Part shown: piece after piece, positions 22,500 through 33,900 of the stretch
Position numbering within the stretch: position 1 is the stretch's first letter
How the letters are laid out: each line of letters begins with the position of its first letter
From: Periconia sp. R9002
Lineage: Eukaryota; Ascomycota; Dothideomycetes; Pleosporales; Periconiaceae
Direction of reading: 5' to 3'
Assembly: GCA_023627715.1 (NCBI GenBank)
Contig: JAMAHW010000019.1
Span: 42,749 to 106,748 of the forward strand
DNA: 64,000 nt
The notes under the pieces: model-generated
Told to the model about the DNA's origin: nothing
The model's database searches: none
Seen by the model: only the letters and a program-made list of their open reading frames with translations
Made by a program: the position numbers and the translations under genes

Positions 22500-22625
22500 C
22501 TGTAGTATAGTAACAAAAGAAATTTATTTTCTTGAATAGTAAATTTAGTAAAAGAACAGTAAAAATATTTTATAGAAATACTCTCCTTATATCCTATTAA
22601 CTATTAAGAGATCTATAATTCTAGA
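22500..22625. repeat. AT-rich island, possible RIP-degraded repeat relic
   Basis: About 125 bp made mostly of A and T (TTTATT, AAATTTAG, AAAATATTTTATAG), bounded sharply by ordinary-composition sequence. Such islands in ascomycetes often remain where repeat-induced point mutation has degraded a transposon. No transposon coding sequence survives here, so the origin is inferred. Confidence 0.4.
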
Positions 22626-23154
22626 GGGAAAAGGCCCTTGAAGAGCGGTATGTTAAGTGTTGTGAGTGCGGGCTATTTCCACACCCGCGTGGGTGGACAA
22701 TGGGATCAACCATTCGGCAGTTTGTTTTGGTGGTTTTCCTTCAATCATTATATCCCTATGTATATACCACTGTGTGCTTGCGGCGCAGCATGATGCGGTG
22801 GGCATTCTGCCGGGCCTGGACTCTCTAGAAGACATGAAATCTTACTTGCATCACGCTTGCTATCGTCCCCTTTCCAAAAAGATATCGTACGAGACTCATT
22901 TTCTCCAACCCTAAACAGTCATTGCTCACTCTAGCGCCGCAAGGTTAAAATGGATTTATCCGCGAGAACATTATAGGCCATCGATTGAAGCTTTGCTTCG
23001 AATCACTATTGAGCAGGGGCAGGTCATGCTTAACTCAAGGCCCTCACGGAAATATGATATCGGCAGTGCTTCTCGACCACTGATACATCGAACAAGGATC
23101 GATTGTCAATTACTTTTCTTTCAAGGGCACGGCTTACCTGAAGAGAAATGAGGG

Positions 23155-23161
23155 TATATAA
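23155..23161 (+). promoter_or_regulatory. TATA box of the FAD oxidase gene
   Basis: TATATAA, 81 bp above the ATG at 23236, the spacing expected for a core promoter with a short leader. Clear TATA boxes are uncommon before the housekeeping genes in this window and fit an inducible gene. Confidence 0.55.
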
Positions 23162-23235
23162 ATCCATGACTGTCCAGCCCGGAGTTGATAGATGTGCTCC
23201 TCACCCCCCTCCACTCTTGCACTTCCACGAATAAG

Positions 23236-25184
23236 ATGAAACACATCAATTCCTTGGTTGCTCCCTTACTAGTCGCCAGCTGCATTGTGGCAGCGGATTG
23301 GGTTGGAGAGATTAAACAGGATGGAAATTCTACTTATTATTGCAAGTGTTACTCAGATCACTCCTGCTATCCAACAACGGCCGAATGGAAGGCTTTCAAC
23401 GAAACGATTGAAGGTCGGCTGCAGCGAGCATTTCCTCCAGGAGCGGTGTGTCACAATCATCTCGGGAATATATCAACATTCGACGCTGCTGCGTGCGCCG
23501 AGTACAAGGCTCACTTCAACGACGAGCAGTATCTGTGAGTCAGACATATCACTTCAGATCAAGAGTGCAGGAAAAACAGCAAGCTGATGATTATCAAGTA
23601 CGGATGATGATGTTGCCGCCCTGTGGCCACTGTACACGAATAATACCTGCCTTCCCACTGAAAATCCTGAAGACCCTTGCACTCAGGGCTTTTATGGAAC
23701 CTATGTTGTTCTGGCTACCAAGAAAGAACACATCAAAAAGGGCGTGGATTTTGCCAGAGAGCGTAATTTACGCTTGATTATACGCAACACTGGTCACGAT
23801 TTCTTGGGTCGGTCCACAGGCTATGAGTCCTTGATCATTAATACACATGGTTTCAAGGACGTCCAATTCTTGGAAAGCTATGCTGGCCCAGGAAATTGGA
23901 CCGGCAAAGCCGCTGTCGTCGGGGCTGGGGTCCAGGGGCGCGAACTATTTCGCCATGCATTCCAACAAAATCCAAAACAAGTGATTGTTGGGGGAGAATG
24001 CCCAGTACGCTAACCTACACGAAAATTCAAGTCTTCATACTGACAATTGAATAGACGGTTGGATGGGCAGGCGGGTACATACAGGGCGGAGGGCATGGCC
24101 CGCTGTCATCAATCTATGGCATGGGGGCAGACAACGTGCTTTCCTTTGAGGCCATCACGGCCAAAGGGGAATACGTCACGGCAAATGCAGATGAAAATCC
24201 CGATCTGTTCTGGGCTTTGAAAGGTGGTGGCCCAGCATCTTTTGCGGTCGTTACTTCCATCACAGTCAAGACATTCCCCGAGATTCCATCTGCGGGCACA
24301 ATTTTGAACATTAACGGCACTCACACCAATGACACCAAGGTTTTCAACAAAGGTTTCCAGATCTTCCATAATCTGTCCAACCACTACACAGCTCATGGGA
24401 TGTTTGTCTACTTTGAGCTTTCACTCGGAAGCCTTCATGTTGCTCCATTTGTTGGGCCTAGGATGGATGCAAATAAACTCAACGAAGTACTGAAACCCCT
24501 ATTTGACCAGCTGGATGCTGAGAAAATCCCTTACAGCAGGTACGACAAAGCATTCCCGACGTTTTTCGAGCTCTATATAGATCTTTTTGAAGATGAGGCT
24601 TTTGCTGTACAGGGGAGCTCCACGGTGGGAGGGCGTATTTTCACACAAAAGGATATTGCCGAGAACGGAGACAAGATTGCTGCAGCCCTATTGTTTGCTA
24701 GCCAGCCGACGCCGAATGCAACGGGTCTCTCGGTTGGTCATATTGTCAATCCAGGATACGGGGTGCCTCATGCTCACAACGCAATCAATGACAAATGGAG
24801 AAACTCTTCCAGTTTTACATTGACCAACCTGTTGATGAGCGGCCGAGAGAGCTGGGCACAGAAGCTGGAGATCGAGAGAGTGAATACAGACGTTGTCGGC
24901 AAAGCATTGAGGGAAGCAGGACCTGATGGTGCTGCATATGTGAATGAGGTGAGTTTCAGAGGGCTAAATCATTGTTGAGTAGGTGGAGAGCTGATCAAAC
25001 AAAGGGTGATCTCAACGAGCCTGATTGGCAGTACACCTACTGGGGATCCAAGTACTCTCGGCTTTTACAGATACGCAAGAAGTGGGACCCCGAGGGAGTC
25101 TTCTATGCCAAGACAACACCTGGCACAGAGGATTGGTTTGTGCTGGATACAGGCACCAAGCTTTGCAAAAGAGCGAGCGAATGA
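23236..25184 (+). CDS. Secreted BBE-type FAD-linked oxidoreductase
   Basis: Four exons, 23236-23534, 23599-24004, 24055-24948 and 25005-25184, 592 aa. Residues 1-20 (MKHINSLVAPLLVASCIVAA) are a signal peptide, and several N-x-S/T sites (NST, NET, NNT, NGT) follow. The FAD_binding_4 domain carries both candidate covalent anchor residues of the family: His in IIRNTGHDFLGRS and Cys in GGECPTVGWAGG, the second formed across the exon 2/3 junction. The C-terminal BBE domain has YVNEGDLNEPDWQ, formed at the last junction, and YSRLLQIRKKWDPEGVF. Enzymes of this family use bicovalent FAD and O2 to oxidise sugars, alkaloids or polyketide-type substrates; the substrate here is unknown. No synthase or tailoring genes lie beside it, so it is not part of an evident cluster. 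The last acceptor (25005) is the only one that keeps frame and restores the motif. Confidence 0.88.
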
Positions 25185-25793
25185 TCATGGTGGAGAGGTT
25201 GCAAATGGGTAAACACGGCACGGATGCGGCGGTTGAGGATTTGATAGGCATATATACTTACTTGTCTATATCTTGATACATGTACAGAAAAGAGAAACAG
25301 CACATCATGTAGATAATCTACCTAGTACATAACGTAGGTACCTAGGTACTCTTTGATGTGGTTGACAATCGTTACATAAGTAGCATGAGACTAGTCCACA
25401 ACGGACTAGCTTCCGCCGGCCAGGCTTTCACGTGTGAGGTGAGATGTATGTAGCCCGCTTCAACACTGCCTACAGTGTATGTATACTATGCACAGTTCCC
25501 CCCGTATCGTTCCCATACAATCAATTACATAGTTCATTTATACAAGAGGCCACCCTTTCGAAACAGCTCGACTGCATTCCAACTGTTGGTCCCGCGCCGT
25601 CCGCCTTCATCTCCGCGCGCTGTCCTCGTTCCGGTGCTCCTCCCCAGACCCGTCACCCCCGTGCAGCTCCGCATCCCTCGAGCCGCCCTTGTATGTTGGG
25701 CGTGAATATCGCCAAGACACATGGTCGCTTTCCACCCATAACAGAACCGTCTCCTCCACGAAGCGCTACGTCGAACGGGTACATGCCGATTGA
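25185..25793. other. Spacer between oxidase and Vrl1-type gene
   Basis: About 600 bp. Contains a TACCTAGGTA copy at 25339-25348 in a TAGGTA-rich patch, then C-rich sequence likely to be the promoter and leader of the downstream gene. The open frame 25444-25809 is Pro/Ser/Arg low-complexity and out of frame with the downstream gene; not called. Confidence 0.5.
25339..25348. repeat. Palindromic decamer TACCTAGGTA
   Basis: Exact copy about 155 bp downstream of the FAD oxidase stop codon. Confidence 0.8.
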
Positions 25794-28700
25794 ATGCCTC
25801 CGGTCTTGAATCCCTTCCTGCGGGCCTTCTTCCGTAGCACTCTACCCAGCCAATGCTCGCCGGTGCAACACCACGTCCTCCTTGTGCCCACTACCGATGT
25901 CCTCCTCGGCTCCCGCGATCGCGATACCAATGCAACTTACGCTGACCTGAGCGGCTCTGAAGAGTTCCTCGCCAGCCATGTCCTGCGCGTCCCGGGAGGC
26001 GTGGGCCCCAATAATCAGATCAAGGACGGGGGCTCATTTAAGGACAGTCGAGGCAAGGCGAAGCAGTATTCGACAGCTAATGGGCGAACTGTGATCATCA
26101 AGGATGCTTATGTCTATAGCAATAAAGGCTTCAAAACCTTGAACCAGGCACAGCTCCTCAACGACATTATATATTACCCGGATACTTTTGAGCCTCAGCC
26201 TTGGTTGATCTACTTTATATCGAAACCTCTTATCGGTACCTACGAGCCAAGTCCGATTGTTCCTGCTTCCCTACCTGATCGTAACCCAGCCCTATCGGGT
26301 AGCCACCAAGCAGCAGGCCCATCCGGACCGAGCAATTCTACGGCCCCCATGCCCCGAAAGAAGGAAATAAGATCCTTTGGAGATTTACTCAATAACTTTC
26401 CCATGATTGCTCGTCAGATGCAACCAGGTCTGGATAGATTGTTCACCGAGTTTAAGAAGGAGCTGGACAAACCGCTTCCTGCCACACCTTCCCAGCGATC
26501 CTCCAGGCGATCTTCGCTGAGCTCACGACGGCGAGGCTCAGTTTCATCTTCGGAAAGCTTACCCATTTCTTTCCACAGCAGTATAGCCGGGCCTAATGGT
26601 TTCATCTCCACGTTGGAAATCGACGATGAAGAAGATCTCATGCGACGGTCTCTCGAGACGGCCGTCACTGCCGCCATAGACCTATTCCAGATGGTAGACA
26701 AACAGCAGCTTTCTCTGCTGGGCGCCACTACAGATCTGACCGGTCCCATTGTAGAGCGTATGATTGAAAGATACATCACAGAGCAATTACACGATTTCCA
26801 GTTCCCTCGCTTACGTAATATTCGACGAATCGATGACGCGGAACTGGAATCTCGAATGCGACAAATGGTAGATATCGACATCTCCCAAGTCGGTATTGAC
26901 ATTGGGCATGGACGGAAGGGTAAACATGAACTTTCGATCCGGCTATCAAAAGCTGGTGACATCTTCAAAAAGATGGGTGTGGCGGGTAGTCCACAAGAGA
27001 TGGTGGAGATTCTGCTAGCTGTTCAAAAGAGTATCACTATGCCTGATGGTGTAGCCGAAGACACCAATGGACCGCAACGGAAAACGTTACTCGATGGGGA
27101 AAGGTATTCAGAGAAACATGATCCTTTGCTCATGATCAATGCCGATACCCTGGTTTCATTGCTCCTCATTGTTGTGATTCGTTCACCGATTCGCAACCTA
27201 CAAGCTCGGCTATCGTACATGCGACATTTTATCTTCATCGACGATGTAGAGAGTGGAGAAGTAGGCTATGCGTTGAGCACGTTTGAAGCGGTGCTTTCCT
27301 ATCTGACCAGAGATTCGGCTGGCTTACGCAAAGCCAGTCGACGAAACAGAGCCCTGTGGCAGGCCACAAAATCCGGTGATATTGCCGCAATGCAAGGCGT
27401 TTTAGAGCCCGACAAATCTTTCCCTGGAGATGCATATCTTGCATCCGAGGATGAAGACGAAATCCCGCGGCCAAGACCAGTCAGGTTTGCGGCGAGCTTT
27501 TCAGATCTTGCCTCCTTGGGTGGAACCACTGTTTCTGGGGATTTTGAGTCTCGCCAGGAACAAAGACACTCTTCACGGAAGACTCATGGAGGCCAGGATG
27601 GACCGTTAGCTCACATATTTCCTTTCCAACGTGCACCGACACCGCCGCTATCAGACCGACCTAAAACGAAAAAACGTGTCTCGATGGACACACGGAGCAT
27701 GTCTAGTTCCTCAGCTATCTCATTCAAATCCCGTACGACTGTTGATTCGCGTGGCACAGGACCTGAAGGCGATACTTCCATAGAGAAACTCACAATGACG
27801 CAGGGATCCGAAGGAGAGTCTTTGATGATGATGGCTATCGAGAGCAAGCAGGATAAATCTTTGCGATATCTACTGAGCTTGGAGGAGTACTATACTTTGA
27901 AGTTTGTGATCGATGATCGAAATAACGAGGGCGTAACGCTACTCAGTGCTGCTGTTCAATTTGCTAGTGCCAAAGTGACGGATACGCTACTTGGCTATAT
28001 CTTCGAGCACAGTCCTGATTTGGAGTCGATAAAAAGGTACATTGCTATTCAGGATTCCAAGGGTAGATGTATGGCGCATTACCTCTTCAATCAGCCCCAC
28101 CTTATTGAAAGGATAGGGCACCTTGTACCCTGGCGGTTAAAAGATAAAAACGGACAGACACCAGTGTTTGCACTTTGCAGATCTTATGACCACGACCAGT
28201 ACTACGATATGGTGGATAAAGCGCTTCTGGCTGCGACACAGGTGCAAGAAGATGGGCAAGCACTACATCTAGACGAGCATCTTGACAACAAAGGGAACAG
28301 CCTCCTCCATATTGTTACAGATCCGCAAATCGCAATGAAACTACTCTATCGATGCGATTCGGACCCAAACGCACCAAACGATAAGCATTTCACGCCCCTC
28401 ATGGTCGCCAGCAAGTACGGCCGCACCGATCTCGTTCGAGTACTCTTCCAAGATGCACGGGTTGATCTATCTGTCAGGGATCTTCGAGGCTTGACCGCTG
28501 TGGAGCTTGCCAAAGATGACGAAGTCCGGAACCGCATAGATGACCTGGTTTTACTTTCCAACGAGCCCAGTCCCGACGGACGTATGACAACTGTCGTCCG
28601 GTCTTTCTTTGTGGAGGACGGATCGATACGACTGGTAATCAAATCCGGGGCCCCTAATGGAAACTCAACAGTCACGGTGACTACATGTCGTCGTTCGCTG

Positions 28701-30011
28701 CAGGACTTCGAGAATCTTGCCAAATGGCTCGCTCAAGAACACCCGGCCTCATGGTTGCCTGCTATCAACAACCTTGCATCACCATTTTTAATACCTTCAC
28801 GACCTTCACGATCAATACTGCGCGATATTCAGCTTCGCCTCGATGCTTTCCTCAAAATCCTTTTAAAACATCCCACGTTCTCAACGCATGAAATGGTATG
28901 GGAATTTTTCCTCGTGCCTGATATCGATCCAGCTATGCTTGCCGAACGATCCGCCCGGAAAGCCGAACTACGGGTTGAGCGTGTGAGAGAAGAGTATACT
29001 CCAATATATGACGTTCGTGAAGTAGAACTTTTCGTTCAACACGCTCGCGAATCAGTGCGCTCTCTTCACCACGCCTCAAAGTCCGTCTTGCGACGGACGA
29101 ACAAACTGCGATCCGCAACTTCGGACCTGATAGATGCGGCGCGGCTCTCCAACACTGCATTGCACTCACTAAATTTCCTCCCTGTAGCCCATCTCAAAGC
29201 CATGGAGCGCTATACCAAGACTCTCGCCCAGAGCGAAGCGAACCCCTTGGCTGGCTTCTATTACAGTATGCATGCCATATCCAGTACCACAACGGCTATT
29301 TTAACTGCGCTCAATCGCCCGTCGATGCTCATTAGTTCCATGTCAACAACCCAAAAATCTGTCGATCGCCATCATCTCTCCATCCGCCGCTCTGATCGCT
29401 GGCCCCTTGGTTTACTTGACGATGCGAGATCACGGATGCAACGTGATGCACAGGAAAAGATGGAACGTGCCACCTCCGAACTTTCCGGACTTGGAAAAGA
29501 ACTGAGGTATACTCAACAGGTGGTTGCTGGGGAGTTGGCGAGTTGGCAAGGCAACCGCATCGAGATGGGAAGAAAGGCGTTGAAAGAGTTTGCCAGGCGC
29601 ATGGTTATTAGTGAACGGGCTAGATTAGAGAGCATGAAACGAGCTGTAAGGGAGTTGGGACTTGCGGGAACACGACCACCGCATAATAATGGTGACATAT
29701 TACCTGCAGATCTCACAGTACCGGAAGTAATTATCAAACGGGGGAGTGTTGAAGATGTCACAGATGAGGCTCAAGGTGCTTTGACAAGGAGCAGCATCAG
29801 CGACGAGGTTGATCACATTCCCGAAACCTTGCAAGATGGGCAAGTAAATGGGAATGCCGTCAATGAAGATGGGGGAAAAGACGAGGTCTCGTCGTCAATT
29901 TACCCTTCTCCCAAAAACAAAAACGAGCGATCAACGCGGCCACACGGAGAAGATCCTCCACTTTCACTTGGCGAAGAACAGCCTATGCTTCCCCATCATC
30001 AATCTACCTAG
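25794..30011 (+). CDS. VRL1: Vrl1/VARP-like protein: VPS9 GEF with ankyrin repeats, PX and BAR domains
   Basis: Single uninterrupted exon, 1405 aa. Order of regions: N-terminal domain (about 1-140); disordered Ser/Arg linker; VPS9 domain (about 285-515), recognisable by HDPLLMINADTLVSLLLIVV and the SGEVGYALSTFEAVLSYL helix; linker; ankyrin-like repeats (about 665-920; LTAVELAKDDEVR, FTPLMVASKYGRTDLVRVL); PX domain (about 925-1045; RRSLQDFENLAKWL, WEFFLVPD); and a long helical C-terminal part (about 1060-1310) consistent with a BAR domain; acidic/basic tail. This is the architecture of yeast Vrl1, which with the sorting nexin Vin1 forms the endosomal VINE complex, combining a Rab5-type exchange activity with SNX-BAR membrane remodelling. 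In the S288C reference Vrl1 is broken by a frameshift; here the frame is intact. The start is the first ATG of the open frame; no intron signals are needed. Confidence 0.82.
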   Translation: MPPVLNPFLRAFFRSTLPSQCSPVQHHVLLVPTTDVLLGSRDRDTNATYADLSGSEEFLASHVLRVPGGVGPNNQIKDGGSFKDSRGKAKQYSTANGRTVIIKDAYVYSNKGFKTLNQAQLLNDIIYYPDTFEPQPWLIYFISKPLIGTYEPSPIVPASLPDRNPALSGSHQAAGPSGPSNSTAPMPRKKEIRSFGDLLNNFPMIARQMQPGLDRLFTEFKKELDKPLPATPSQRSSRRSSLSSRRRGSVSSSESLPISFHSSIAGPNGFISTLEIDDEEDLMRRSLETAVTAAIDLFQMVDKQQLSLLGATTDLTGPIVERMIERYITEQLHDFQFPRLRNIRRIDDAELESRMRQMVDIDISQVGIDIGHGRKGKHELSIRLSKAGDIFKKMGVAGSPQEMVEILLAVQKSITMPDGVAEDTNGPQRKTLLDGERYSEKHDPLLMINADTLVSLLLIVVIRSPIRNLQARLSYMRHFIFIDDVESGEVGYALSTFEAVLSYLTRDSAGLRKASRRNRALWQATKSGDIAAMQGVLEPDKSFPGDAYLASEDEDEIPRPRPVRFAASFSDLASLGGTTVSGDFESRQEQRHSSRKTHGGQDGPLAHIFPFQRAPTPPLSDRPKTKKRVSMDTRSMSSSSAISFKSRTTVDSRGTGPEGDTSIEKLTMTQGSEGESLMMMAIESKQDKSLRYLLSLEEYYTLKFVIDDRNNEGVTLLSAAVQFASAKVTDTLLGYIFEHSPDLESIKRYIAIQDSKGRCMAHYLFNQPHLIERIGHLVPWRLKDKNGQTPVFALCRSYDHDQYYDMVDKALLAATQVQEDGQALHLDEHLDNKGNSLLHIVTDPQIAMKLLYRCDSDPNAPNDKHFTPLMVASKYGRTDLVRVLFQDARVDLSVRDLRGLTAVELAKDDEVRNRIDDLVLLSNEPSPDGRMTTVVRSFFVEDGSIRLVIKSGAPNGNSTVTVTTCRRSLQDFENLAKWLAQEHPASWLPAINNLASPFLIPSRPSRSILRDIQLRLDAFLKILLKHPTFSTHEMVWEFFLVPDIDPAMLAERSARKAELRVERVREEYTPIYDVREVELFVQHARESVRSLHHASKSVLRRTNKLRSATSDLIDAARLSNTALHSLNFLPVAHLKAMERYTKTLAQSEANPLAGFYYSMHAISSTTTAILTALNRPSMLISSMSTTQKSVDRHHLSIRRSDRWPLGLLDDARSRMQRDAQEKMERATSELSGLGKELRYTQQVVAGELASWQGNRIEMGRKALKEFARRMVISERARLESMKRAVRELGLAGTRPPHNNGDILPADLTVPEVIIKRGSVEDVTDEAQGALTRSSISDEVDHIPETLQDGQVNGNAVNEDGGKDEVSSSIYPSPKNKNERSTRPHGEDPPLSLGEEQPMLPHHQST

Positions 30012-30626
30012 CAATGGTTCAAAGTTTGAAGATTATTTTCATGTATATAAATTTTACCTTTTTTTCACTACTCATATTTTCCACGTAGAAGAGTAGTCAT
30101 GGCGCGAGATACCGTGCGGCATACACTCTGCGGGCTGAGCAACACTGAGCTCGTGGTACCTTGTTACTGACCAGAAGGTTTGCTGGGAGAGTATCATCTT
30201 CTATTAGTGTTATTAATATACTAGCTTATCATCGTCTGTTGAGATAGGTCCCATGAGACAATCTCATAACACCCATGTTGTGATAGAAATGACACACGTT
30301 TTCTTTGGCAAATACTTTTCACCAATATATATCGTTGTTGTGCTTTACTACGAAAGAACATATGCATAGGAAACCAAGGTACCCAATAATCTTTCACAGA
30401 TAGAACGGATGGTTGTAAACGTATATTTTTGGACTGTTAGATATGCACAGTGGAATATGCTGTTTTCGAACTATTTTTTTACGCTAGCTGTTGTCACACG
30501 GAGTAAACTACATATACAAGAATATGCATTCGGCGTCTGGATTCTGTCGCTGGATGCCGTCATTTCCCATGGGGCTAACACATTCGCGAAGACGATGGTC
30601 TAAACCGTGGTTACGGCCAAAAAAGT

Positions 30627-30741
30627 AGGTACAGTCGTTTGTTATCGACACACCACGTACCGTGGCGTTTCAAGACATCAATTATGTTCTGTAACCACCC
30701 TAGGTCTAATGCTTACTTTGTACCCGCGATATAGGACTCAA
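30627..30741. repeat. Dispersed element, copy C
   Basis: Aligns along its whole length with copy A at 7401-7530 in the same orientation, with small indels: GTCGTTTGTTATCGA, ACACCACGTA/CGTGG, CTGTAACCACCCTAGG, ACTTTGTACCCGCGA. The two copies lie 23 kb apart in unrelated spacers. Confidence 0.6.
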
Positions 30742-30811
30742 CTTTGGGCCATTTTCCACGTCTAACCAAGAAGGCTCCACAGGAATCCCCATCAGGGGGA
30801 GGGTAGGTGTG

Positions 30812-30835
30812 ACAACAACAACAACAACAACAACA
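30812..30835. repeat. ACA triplet microsatellite
   Basis: Eight tandem ACA units in the spacer downstream of DNA2. Confidence 0.8.
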
Positions 30836-30933
30836 GTAGAAATTGAGGTGTTCGTGATCATCAACTGCAGGTTTTCGTCCCCCAAACCCCAAATCGCTCG
30901 GCCATCTTCTGTCAATGTAGACAGCCCACCAAC

Positions 30934-33900
30934 CTAGAGTGATTCGTAAAACACGTTACTAAGTATCGGCCTTCCATCAAGCAGCCCCCTTTTGTTCGCC
31001 CTACACACCTTCTTGGGTGTTTTCAACTTGGCCTTCTTTCCATCCAGAGGACTCGTAGCGAACGCCTCGTCCGCGCTTCGTTTGTTCTTCGGTCTCTGCA
31101 TGTTGCCGTTATTACTCATGCTCACGTCAGTGATGTCCCTTAGCACCTTGCGCTTCTTAGTCGGACTGATCGTGGGACTTTTTGTTGGTGGGTGGTAATA
31201 GGAACTCTTCCGGGCGGTAGATGAAGGCGTTTTGCTCGACTGTGTAAAGCCTTCATCGAAGACATGGCTTTCCAGCATTTCCTTGTTGATATCGACGACC
31301 CATCCCTTGTAGCGGCAGAGCGCAACCATGTCTCGCAAGAGTTCATTGGCAGTAAGTGTCTTCTCACTGCCCAAAATGATAAGTTTGCTTCTTCCTCTGG
31401 TGAGTGCGACATTGATTCGCCGCCTGTCTTTCAACAAGTCCCCCACCACACCATTCTCGTTACTGCGCACACAGGACACAATCATCACTTCTTTATCGCG
31501 ACCCTGGAATTTATCGGCTGTGTGAAGTTCAATTGATGAGGGCTCGAGACATTTCGCAGGCGTTGCATGCTCCGAAGCTGGTGTTTGAGTGTGGGCAGAG
31601 GCTAGAGAGGAGCGCAACAGCGCCAGCTGACTGCGATAAAATGCGATCACACCTACCTCATCAGGTGGGACACCTAGTGATATAAGAGATAGCGTGAGCT
31701 GTGTCGCAAGGCGAGATTCCGTGATGTTGGTGATGCGGGATCCAGATTGAGTTTCAAGCTGAGTGGAAATCCCATCTGTATTGATGAAAACTACCGGGTT
31801 AGATGGAGAGACCGAACGAGATAGCCAGCATGCCGGGTCAGTAGGACTCGAACACATGGCATTATCAGGAGTACGCGAAGAGGTGTTTTTCTGATGGTGA
31901 CGTTCCAGACCAGCCTTTTTGGGAAGCGTGAGTTCTCGTGACGCTACCGAAGGAGTTCCGCATTTAAGTCTGCCAGAGTAAATAAAGGTATTTGAGAGAA
32001 GCATGATATCTTTGCACATGCGGTACTGATGCTCCAAGCTGGTGACAGCCATGGGGTGAGCTTCACATAACAGTTTGAAGAGGGAAACATCAAGGCCTCC
32101 TTCTTGAGCCTCTTTGTTTTGAACAAGGGGAGGGAGTTGGTAATGGTCGCCGACAAGGACGAACTTTTCCGCCATACGAATTGGGCCCAAACAGACCGGG
32201 AGAGTGATTTGGGATGCCTCGTCAACGATGCAATAATCAAAGATGCGCTGGTTAAACAATGGGTGGTTAATAGTCAAACAAGTCGTGGCGACTACAGGGG
32301 GATCCATCCAAGAATTCTTGAGCTCTTCCAGACTGTCCTTGGAGGTGGCCGCCAAAGTTGCAAAATCTCGCACTTCAGGATGGATTTTGGATGGTGCACC
32401 CAGACGCAGAATTCCAATGTTTTCGTTACGAAGCTTGAGCAGAATATTGTCCACTGCCGTGTGTGTGTATGATGTAAGAAGCACACTCTTGCCCTTAGCT
32501 ACAAGTGCTCGGATGATGTGCGCAATAGTGGTCGTCTTTCCGGTACCGGGCATACCAAGAATAAGGGCATATTCGTTAGCATACATAACCTTTGCCACTG
32601 CAGCCAATTGGTCCGCATTCATGGCCGCTTGAGTAGTTTGGGAGAGGGCGACCGCTTTAGACTGTACGTTGAAAGTGGGGGCTTTGCCCTCGACAATCAA
32701 AGAGCGGAGAAATTTGGCCTTGTAAACGCTATCATCCATGATCTGGACAAGATTGTTGCGAGCAGCAGCCATTCCGTTGCTGAACTCATCCTTGTCTAAA
32801 CGGTATAGAATCGGCTCTTCGACCACCACAGGTTCTAGTATGGTAGTGCCGTCTTTTGCAACCTCCATGATTCCAGCAAAGGCTTGGTTCGCTTGGTGAT
32901 CAAATCCTGGAAGTTTGGCGCGAGAATTATGCAGCCGTCTATCGACAGCGACAGTGATACGGCGCTTTCGTACGTTGGTCACATACCCGTTGGCCAGAGC
33001 AAAATGGCCTTCTTCGTCGGAAATGACTATAGGTTCGCCAACGACGAGTTGAGAATCCGCAAATGAAAATCCGGGTTGCGCTCGCGGTTTGATGAAAGTG
33101 TAGGAATATCGATTGATCTTCTGACCATTCTTCTCTTCATATCCAGATCCAGATTCCAAAGTGACGTTTGAAAAACAACGACCCAGTTTTTCGCGCTCTG
33201 TACTAAGCATGGTCCACAGCTCACGTCTGAATTTCATCATATCGGACTCTTCCTTTGTGAGAAGTACATCCCATTTTTTCATAAAAGTCCGATCAGAAGG
33301 TTTAAGAGACTTGACCAACTCATCAAAACGCTCTTTTGCTCGGGGATTTAGACACTCGCCTTGTCCGTTTTCAACTAGGTTGTGGTATAGGAAACAAGGG
33401 TCTTGGGCGTAGCATTTCTGGCATTTAAAATCGTCTTTCAAGAGAGGAGGTAGTACGGTTCGATCTTTGACGTATCGAGAGAGCTCGTTCCGTTGTATAA
33501 TCATGTGGATGACGTCGTCTCGAACGGCTGGTATGCGTCTTGTATCAGACGATTCCAGGTAATACAAGATGCCGTAGGCAACATCGATATCTGATAAAAG
33601 TCAGCGAATCCATAAAGAATATATCTTCCGTGTTACATACCATATCGATTTGAGAGTAAGAGATTGTACAGGGCTGTTTGGGCGACATGGGCAAAATTCG
33701 CTGACGTTTTCCCAGTCTTGACTTCGAAAGGTACAGTAAGAGTACGCCGGCCTATGTCGTCTTCCATAGTCACCTGTACAGTTGCATCAATGTTACCTTT
33801 TAGTCCGTACATAGGAGACCACACGTGTTGTTCCACATCAAGAAGTTTGTTCACGCTCATTGTCGACTGTTTTCCGTTTCGCTCACGAACAAGCGCATCA

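Larger units (their letters stand above)
22006..23235. other. Spacer with AT-rich island and TATA box
   Basis: No gene seen in about 1.2 kb. Two features stand out: an abrupt AT-rich block (22500-22625) and a TATATAA box 81 bp above the oxidase start (separate entries). Confidence 0.5.
30012..30933. other. Convergent spacer with repeat copy C
   Basis: About 920 bp between the convergent 3' ends of the Vrl1-type gene and DNA2. Contains dispersed element copy C (30627-30741) and an ACA triplet run (30812-30835). No gene seen. Confidence 0.5.

Noticed and set aside
25444..25809. Pro/Ser/Arg-rich frame upstream of the Vrl1-type gene
   Set aside because: Out of frame with the downstream start and without a family match; more likely a transcript leader.
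23236..30011. Secondary-metabolite cluster around the FAD oxidase
   Set aside because: No polyketide synthase, peptide synthetase, terpene cyclase, P450, transporter or pathway regulator lies nearby; the next gene is an endosomal trafficking protein.
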